Shown here: positions 25,501-34,500 of the stretch, piece after piece
Numbering within the stretch: position 1 is the first letter of the stretch
Layout of the letters: every line of letters starts with the position of its first letter
Assembly: GCA_035771175.1 (NCBI GenBank)
Contig: CM069593.1
Span: forward strand, 41,663,741-41,727,740
Origin: Paratinospora sagittata
Lineage: Eukaryota > Streptophyta > Magnoliopsida > Ranunculales > Menispermaceae
Length of the DNA: 64,000 nt
Reading direction: 5' to 3'
Translations under genes and position numbers: made by a program
The notes under the pieces: generated by a model
Told to the model about the DNA's origin: nothing
Seen by the model: the letters and a program-made list of their open reading frames with translations, nothing else
Databases searched by the model: none

Positions 25501-28500
25501 ATATTCGGTGACCGTCATGTTGCCTTGTTTTGTTGTTCCAACTTTCACTTTGATCTCATACACTTAGGCTGCATCATGGGCCTTAGAGTATGTCTGATGA
25601 ACGACATCCCAAATATTTTTGGCGGTAGTTAGAAACATGCATGTATCACTAATATTTGGCGTCATTGAATTCCATAGCCACGCCATTATAAAAAAATCTT
25701 CGTTATCCCACGCTATAAACTTAGGATCTCCAGGTGTAGGTCCAATGCCCAAAAGATGACTTAATTTCCCTTTGCCTTTCAGAAAAGTACGCACCAGCTG
25801 AGACCATTTCAAATAATTTTTTCCATTAAGTCTGTATGCTGCCTGAATGTTTGGTAGTTCTCTTTTCTCCGTTTTGTCAACTGCTTCTTCTGTCTACACT
25901 GTTTCGGAAGTAACCGACATTTTTTTTTTTCGTTCTTCAAAGATGTGAAGAAGAAGAAGAAGATGATCAGAGAAGACGAAGAGAAAGAAAGAAGAAAGAG
26001 AGAGAAGACGAAGGATGAAGACGAGTGTTGAATAGTGAGTTCAGAGAGGTCGAACAGAGGTTGCATACATTGGTAACGATGACGATGAACAGTGAGAAAG
26101 GTGACGACGAGAAAGGCGACTGAGAATCCTCAGTCGATGAATCGAAAACGAAGTCGATGGTGATGAACCAGGAACAGTCGCACGAACCAGACGAAGAAGA
26201 CGATGAATCGCACAAACCAGACGAAGCGTTTGCAGGAAGGTCAACCAGGCGACGACGGCGATGAAGAAGAAGACGACAACGAAGAAGACGATGAACAGTA
26301 ACAGAGGCGATGAAGATGGCGGTGAAAAAGTTGCAGACGAAGAAAAACGAAGACGAAGACGATGAACAGTAACAGTAACTTAGTCGCTTTGATCGTCAGA
26401 GGGCGAACTTTTGCGATTCGTTTCCGACGAAGATGAAGCTACTCCGGGCCTTCCAATGGGTGGATCGCTATTTGCAGAAGACAAATCGATTCAGTTGCAG
26501 CGGCAGCAGCACAGACGACAACGGCGTCGTGGTTTCCACGCTAGCGATGAAGGCAGCGACAGTGATGATTGTTCCGGCAGCGACGGCAATGAAGGCCACT
26601 CAAGAGGATTCCGGCGATGAAGGCGACAATGATGATTGCGATGAAGGCGACAATGATGATTTCGACGATAAAGGTCGAAACATATTTTCTAGTAATAAAA
26701 ACCTAAGGCTCTGATACCATGTTAAAACAATAAAAGACACAAAGATGTAACGTGGTTCGGCTCTATGGCCTACATCTACGGGAGAAGAGAAAGAATATAT
26801 TCTTATTCTTGTGTAATGTCTTAATGGAGGGACTCCATATATATAGACATACAGGGCTATGTACATATAGCTATAATTACAATTTTAGTAACTGCTATAT
26901 AAAATGTCTTACTAAAATTATCATCTTTCCTTAAAGGAAATAAATCCGTAAAGGAAATAAATTTGTACAGGAAACAAATCTCAACAAGAATAGCAGTAAA
27001 CGCTTTATCTATGATGTCATCTTTCTCTTCTTCTGTCAGCCTTGCAGGCAATGCATCTCTTCCCTTCAACACCTTTTGCAGCTTGTCTTGTACCAACAAA
27101 GCTCGCATCTTAATTAGCTAAAGATTGAAGTCGTTTTTTTCGTTAAACTTTTCAACCTTGTATTTTGCAACCATATCAACGATTAACTCAAGTCACTATG
27201 TAGATCTCGTTGACACGATCTCACAACAAAAAAATGAAACTCAAAACGGATTACAAATGGCTTCAAACCGAGTGAGAAATAATCTAACCCGTTGATTACT
27301 TCACTGTGCGTGCTACGTGCAACAACAAAGAAAAAAAAATTCCTCTCTTATACTTCTGCACGTCCATGCAAAAGTAAAGATAAATTTAAAAGGGGCCCAC
27401 TTTTGACTTTTCTACCAAACAAAGAACAAAAGAAATAAATTTTCATATCTTCCCTAGGCACTTTGTTCTTCAACCGCATTCCACAATGCTTCAAGCTTTC
27501 GATTTTTTTTTTTTAATCACAGAAATAACTTGCCACAACTTGTTCAGATTTTTTGTAACAGCCGCACACCAAAAATCAAAATTTCCCATGGTAAATATTC
27601 TGTCGCGATCAACCGCAGACCAGCACGTGTTTGCACTTTTACGAGAAACCTCTCTCTGATACCAATTTGTAGAGATTCATGCAGCGGAACAAACATACAA
27701 ACACGCACACACAGATGCAAATCAAAGCAACAAGAAGAACGCACGCAAATTTACGTGGTTCGACGAAGATCCGCCTACGTCCACGGAAGATGAAGATTTC
27801 ACTAATCTGGGAACATCAAGTACAACACTCACAATGTCTCTCTTTTCACTCTTTACCACTAGTTTCACCTCTTACCTCTCAATCCCAAATAATAGGTATA
27901 TAGAGAGAGCTTTAGACGTAGTTTCCAATTCAGACTATGAAGGTTTCTTACTTAGTCCAGGAAAACTAATACTGCCAAGAAAACTAATAAATAGAAAACC
28001 CATGAAAATAGAAATAATCATCGGGCCCACAAAGTCGCCGAGCCACACCGCACATAACATACACTCACTTCAAATAGATTTTGTTTCTAGATTTGAACTT
28101 GTGTCATCAAGGTCCAAGTGGAACAAGCTTCACCATTGTTCACCCTTCTTGTATGTATGAAACGCGTCACATGCCACTTTTTCTCTTTTTTCAGGCAATT
28201 GTTGTACTTCAAGGTGTCATGCCTTGGTGCTTAATTGGATAGGAACTGTTAGAATTGTTGTTGTCTCCTTTTCTATTATCCATTTCATTGTGTTGTGAGT
28301 CCCTTTTGTATGCACTAATTTCCCCTTGTTCATGTAGTCCATTACAAAATTCATTATGTTCTTCAAACTCTTTACAAAATATTTGAAAATACAACTAAGC
28401 CATATTTATCTTGTGAGAAAGGTAGAGTACCTGTATCCTGAAAGGACTATTGAGTTGAGCTAAGAAAAGAGGATGAATTTGTGAGGTGTGAATTTAGTTG

Positions 28501-31500
28501 TTTGATGTATCTTTTGTAGGATCATTTTATATATTTGTATTGATTTAGAAAATCAATCTAAACTCTGAAGTATTCAAAGTTTGTGCTGTCTTACCCATCA
28601 GGGAAATGGCTCAGTGGCATGGGAAGCAAATTCCTATCCGGATGGTTGCAATTTTGAATCCCCCTGGCGCATCCATTCTGGGATTTATTCTCAGGTGGCG
28701 TGGTAGGTCATCTTGCCTTGGGTCTCCCGGCTCGTGGCCTTGTGGGTGGGTGGTGGCCCCGTGGATTAGTCGGAATACTGGATACCACGGTTATCAAAAA
28801 AAAAAAAAAAGTTTGTGATGTCTTTATTTTCGGATTGATCCCAAAAACGGTGTTGTTTTGTGGAACTAATCCCATCCATTATTTTAACAACAAGATCAAT
28901 CCAACTAGAACTAGAATTGATCCCACTTAGATTTGTGAAAGTATATATTGTTTGAGTGGGAATTCAATCCTTAGCCTTGATCCTCATGCACCCCTCAACC
29001 TCAACTTGGAAGCACTCCTAGGACCTACAAAATAGAGTGGCACTGGTTGTGTCACTAAAGAGACTTCAATGCCTAACTTAGACTCCAAAAGGTCAAGACG
29101 ATATATACTTGAGATTTAGTCTAAAGATTGTTCATTTGTTCTAGGGGAGGGATACTGGTTTTATACTTGTGATTTGACCTGTAATAGTTGGTAGTTATTG
29201 TTACAATCCACATAGCATGGGAATATGATCGACACTTGTCGAGGTGATTATATCAAAGTTTAAAAAGCATGAAGTGTAATTGAGGCAATTAGCCTTAGTG
29301 AGGCAAGAAGTAAGCCTTACATTTAAAGAAAAATACATTATCAAATAAAAAAAAATTACTAAGATTTTATGAAAAGACAAACATCAATAATAAATGAAGG
29401 ATAAAATAAGCAAAATATGAACTAGTATTATATATGCGTTGAGAACTTGAGTGACGTGTCTTAAAATCAATTTGCGTTAATTGTAATTGACATTATTGGG
29501 AAATAAATGAGCACATATCATATATCAAACTTTTCCAAATTTCAATTTTTTAACGTAACAGTAGCATGATACCAAACAAAAATATTGTTATTATTGTTAG
29601 TCAATGCCACTTTTCACCATTTTTAAGTTGCAATTAAAATAGTTTGTTAAAAGCTTTTAAATTGTTAGATTAATATTAGTATTATTGTTGATAATCTTAA
29701 AGATATATTATTAGTAAGGGGATTGGGCAAAGGGTTGTAGGTCGAGGCAAAACTCGTCACCGCTTAAAGAGAAAAAAAACATTTTTCTCCTATTAGAAAG
29801 AAATAATCCTTAAAAGTGAAAAGAATTGGTTACAATTGTTCAAAACTATAATCATGGAATAAAGACACTACAAACTAAATATCATACTAGCCAATTTTTA
29901 TTTTTTTTCTAAAGTAAGAAAAACCAAAAATCAAACTTATTAGGTAAAAAAGGATCGAGCACGAACCAAAGAGGGCTTTTGGTATGGGATAATGGGGAGG
30001 ATAAGACTGAGAATCTTAAAGATTCTCAAGTTTGCTTCACTCTTTGCATTTTTTAGGAAGTGGGAAAGTGATTCCTAGAAAAGTAAGATTCTCACCCACA
30101 ATGGGAAAGTGATTCCCATTGAGATAGGTGGTATTCACTTTCTCGGGAAAGTGATTACGGCAGGAAATTTTTTATTTTCCTTTTATAAAAGAAAATAAAA
30201 AGAAAAGAAAGAAAGACACCATGATTAACACTTTCTTAATTCATATATTAGGAAACTTTTATTTAGAAATAATATATTTTGGATATTTTTCATAGGTTAA
30301 GATGTAACACTTTACTCTTATTTGATTTGATCTTGTTAGATAATAAAAATAATATTTTAATAAACATATTGATTTTTTAATTTAATATTAATAATTAATA
30401 TAATTTAACATTAACTTAAAAATAATAATAATTTTTTAAATTTTATGAAATATTTATTTTATTATTTTAATAAAAATAATTCTATTTTTTTATCACAAAC
30501 TATTTTTTTTTACAAAAAACCAATTTTACAATTTTATTAAAACTAAGTTCATTATTTTAATAAAATTTAATTTTTATTTTCAATAAAACATAATTTTATT
30601 ATTTTTAATAAAAAATAATTTATTATTTAAATAAAAATATTTTTATTATTTTCATAAAAATATTTTTTATATTTAATAAAATAATTTTATTTATCTAATA
30701 TTCCAGTGTGCTACCAAAGACAGTACAGTGATATTCCCAAGAAAGTTGTATAAGATTCCGATGTGTAACCAAACATAGTTATATAACATTCTCATCTTAA
30801 GATTCTCATCCATCACTTTTCCAAGAATCTAACTCTCATTCCCATCCAGAGATTCCCACGTACCAAACGCTACCTTAGTCTTTTCAGTTTAATTTATTGG
30901 TATGGACCAATTGATGCACGCCCCAAGATCTAGGGGTGGAACAATTTGTCCATACTTGATTGCTCGGTTTTGTTACACCTAGTTCAAAAAGGGTATAGAC
31001 ATCAATAATATAAAAGCAGGCTAGGTACAGAAGATCTTAGTGTCCAAATTCAAAATAAAACCAGGTATGGACTTTTGGGAATAGGCAACCAAGTCCTCCT
31101 AACAAGTTTATGTAAGGTTTATTTTTATTTATTTTTATTTTTTTTATAACAATTTACACTCTTACATGTAATTTACAGCTTTTAGGTTGAATCGTAAATG
31201 CAACTTTTTCCCATTTAAATTGATTTTGATTTAACTTTAACATTATAGGTAACATTTTGTATATGATATTTTGGTTTTATTTTTTTATAATTTTTAATTT
31301 AAACTCAGAGAAAAATGGGTGGGCAATTTTGTAATTGAACCGAGTATGAACATAGGTGTTGTATCCAAATTTAAAACTAGGCTAGGTACACACATTGTGT
31401 AAATTGATTTTGATTTAACTTTTAACATTATAGGTAAAATTTTGTATATGATATTTTTATTTTATTTTATTTTTATAATTTTTAATTTAAACTGAGACAA

Positions 31501-34500
31501 AAATGGGTGGGCAATTTTGTAATTGAACTGGGTATGAGCATTGGTGTTGTATCCAAATTTAAAATTGGGCTAGGTGCGCACATTGTGTATGTATGGCTCT
31601 TATTATAGGGCATTGTCCGGACGAGGTTGTGTCTGAACTTGGTGTTTTGGCCATCTCTACCTAGTTAATTGGTCCAAGCCAATGATGGGAATACTTGAAT
31701 ACAATGACCAAAGTCAATGTTTATTTTAGCATGTCCGACTACCACAAACGTGAACATTCATGATATTTACGTCGCATGTGTTCCTTTTAATTAATGGCTG
31801 AAGCTCGTTATTACTTATTGTGTTATATAACTGTCTATACTTATTGACAGTATAAATAAATTTCCTTGTGGGAATACTATATCAATATAGTGAACGCAAA
31901 GAATCTTAATTTTCAGTTTCTATGTGTAAAGCTAAAGTAGTGTGTTGTTGCTTGCATATGATGGTGTCATCTACTAACAATATTTTTGAATGATATTATT
32001 TATTTTCTCTCTACTGTTTTGTTTCTTTCACAAATTCACATTCATTGGAATGTCCCTGATGCATTTCTTATCAGGCTTTGAATGGGAAGCTTTTGAAAAC
32101 TAAAGACAGAAACACTAAAAGGGACATCAAGAAGGAACTTAGAACTCTTTCCAAGGAAGAGCGGAAAAGGCAGCAGCTTGCCGTCACTGATGTAATAAAA
32201 AATGCTGATGTCATTTTGACAACTTTGACTGGTGCATCCTCTCAAAAGCTTGGGCATACATCATTTGATTTGGTAATAATTGATGAAGCAGCTCAGGCCC
32301 TTGAGGTGGCTTCCTGGATGGCTTTGCTAAAGGTATCCTCTGGCCTTTTCTTTGATGTACATGTGCAAATTCTAAAATCCTACTTGGGATGGATACTGTA
32401 GACCCGACCTCATTTAAGTCTTTACTTTTTCTTTTTCTTTTTCCTTTATTTAGTTATTTATTTATTTATTTGCTGGGTCAAGCTCACGCAATGGAGGATA
32501 TCTTTTCTATACCAACTTTAGTCTTTTCCTCATTGAGGATTCAATGAGCCTAGTGCTTACTTCCTTTGACTGATTTCTATATTTTTTTTTGAGGAGAAAC
32601 AAAACAGATATATTAATAATCAAAGAGCACAAACAACAAAAGAGCACTAGAGGTGCTACAAACAAACAAGAAAACAACCACAGACCAAGCAAATCACGTT
32701 AGACCACTCACATCAAGCAACTATCCCAGTTCCTAGCTCAATCATTAATCGAATGCTCTCCATTAACCTTGAACGCTACAACCCACGAGCTTGCCAATGA
32801 AATAATATCATCCCATAGATTATTAATAGGTCTAGCTTGACACTCGATGACACGTTGATTACGTTCTAACCAAACCATCCAAAGTGTTGCTAGAGTGGCC
32901 ACTTTCATCACCTTCATTCCGTCCCTAGAGAACCCATGGCAATTACCCAAGGATAGGCACTCAAAATAGCCTGTCCAGTGATCAAAATAGCCTGTTATTT
33001 GAATTCTTTTGATAGTTGTACTTTCATATATCTTTATCTGTCTGATACCACATATTTATCCTATAATTTACATTGCTTCATAGTTGATTCTTGATTGGAT
33101 CTGCAAAGAAGCTTCACCTGCAGATTATGTCTTGTTGAGAATTGAGTTTGTTACCTATTTGTCGATGTAACAAACCCGTGTAAAGAACAGTATTTCCAGA
33201 CGAGACAGGTTGGCTGAGGCTAGTCAAAGATCAATATCTTTTTTTATGAGTAGGAAGTATTAATCAAGAGCAAAGGGATACAAATCATACTCTAAAATGA
33301 TTCGATATTTGTGGAATGTGGATTATCTGACACAGGCTGATAGTTACAATATATCCGACAGTCTTCCAAAGTGGGAGTGAACGACAATGTGAAATAGGTG
33401 GAATAGATAGATTAGCGAATGATCAAGCTACAGGCTCATGCATTGGATGTAGATGGTCTTAACTTCATGGGACTAAGTACAAATTAATAAGCCTATCCTT
33501 TTGCGGTCTTCTAGGGTTCTAGATGTATACTCGCTGGGGATCATCTTCAACTTCCTCCAACAATTCAGAGTGTTGAAGCTGAAAAGAAAGGCTTGGGAAG
33601 AACTCTCTTTGAACGTCTTGCTGAATTGTATGGAGATGATATCAAGGCCATGCTCACGGTTCAGTATCGCATGCACGAGCTTATCATGAACTGGTCATCT
33701 AAAGAGCTGTATGATAGAAAGGTGCTCTAAACATTCACATCTATAAGCTCATGAGAATGTCTTCATCCTATAATTTGCGATCTATAAGCCTTGCAACCTG
33801 TTTTATGTGCTTATTGTGGTACAGTTTTGTGGTTCATACAGATCAAAGCTCATCCAAGTGTTGCTGCACATATGCTTTACGATTTAGAAAACGTAAAGAG
33901 GTCGTCTTCAACAGAGCCAACTCTTCTTCTTGTAGATATAGCAGGGTATGTCATTTATTGGTATGATTATATATAGCAATCAAGAATTATTGTTCCTATC
34001 TGCAATGTCTTAATATTTCTGTCATTTTATGTGCATGCAAATATCTTTATGCATATATGTATGTAACTGGCTACAATCAACAAACACGTGAAACTTGACT
34101 CATGGCTCTACTCCCGATCATTTTGTTTGCCTGGAAATCCCAAATTGAGCTATTCTTGATTGAGGATGGTCTTTTCAACATGTTGATCATATTCACCAAA
34201 AACTGCGTCTACTTTGACCTTTTCTAACCTAACCAAATTAGTTTTCAAATTAACAATTTGAACTTCTTTGCTCAAGGCAATGAATTTCAGATCAAGTATA
34301 TCTGTGAGGATATTGTTCTTGTTGAAAAGATTCTCACAAAGAACCAGCCAATCCTGAGCTTCTAGTACATATGCAATGATGCAAAAGCATGAGTCAAATT
34401 TTAGATCTTATGGTTCCTGGGCTAATGACACTGTGAATTGCTTTTGGTTTGGATAAAACTAATGTACAGCGTCATGTCTGAACTGTTTCAGCTGTGACAT

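Larger units (their letters stand above)
21285..26986 (-). mobile_element. Copia LTR retrotransposon, copy 2, complete, nested in the Tork-like element
   Basis: Two 267-bp LTRs (21285-21551 and 26720-26986) flanked by target duplication AGAAT (21280-21284 and 26987-26991). Primer-binding site at 26709-26719 (minus TGGTATCAGAG) and purine tract CTTGAGGGGAG at 21552-21562. Same family as copy 1, but with gag. By eye the LTRs differ at about eight positions in 267, so the insertion is not recent. Confidence 0.93.
17365..28059 (-). mobile_element. Tork/Tnt1-like Copia retrotransposon, split by a second Copia
   Basis: On the minus strand: 5' LTR 27668-28059, primer-binding site 27654-27664, gag from 27174, pol down to 17629, and a truncated 3' LTR at 17365-17547. 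The element is interrupted at 21285-26991 by another Copia. The Tnt1-like character comes from the gag ([17 protein letters not shown]), the knuckle [14 protein letters not shown] and the integrase-linked peptides. Many stops and the lost LTR end mark it as the oldest large insertion in this intron. Confidence 0.87.

Noticed and set aside
26041..26714. Several 67-93 codon frames rich in Ser, Arg, Asp or Glu
   Set aside because: They arise from GAAGAAGACGA-type simple repeats in the Copia copy 2 leader, in several frames and on both strands.
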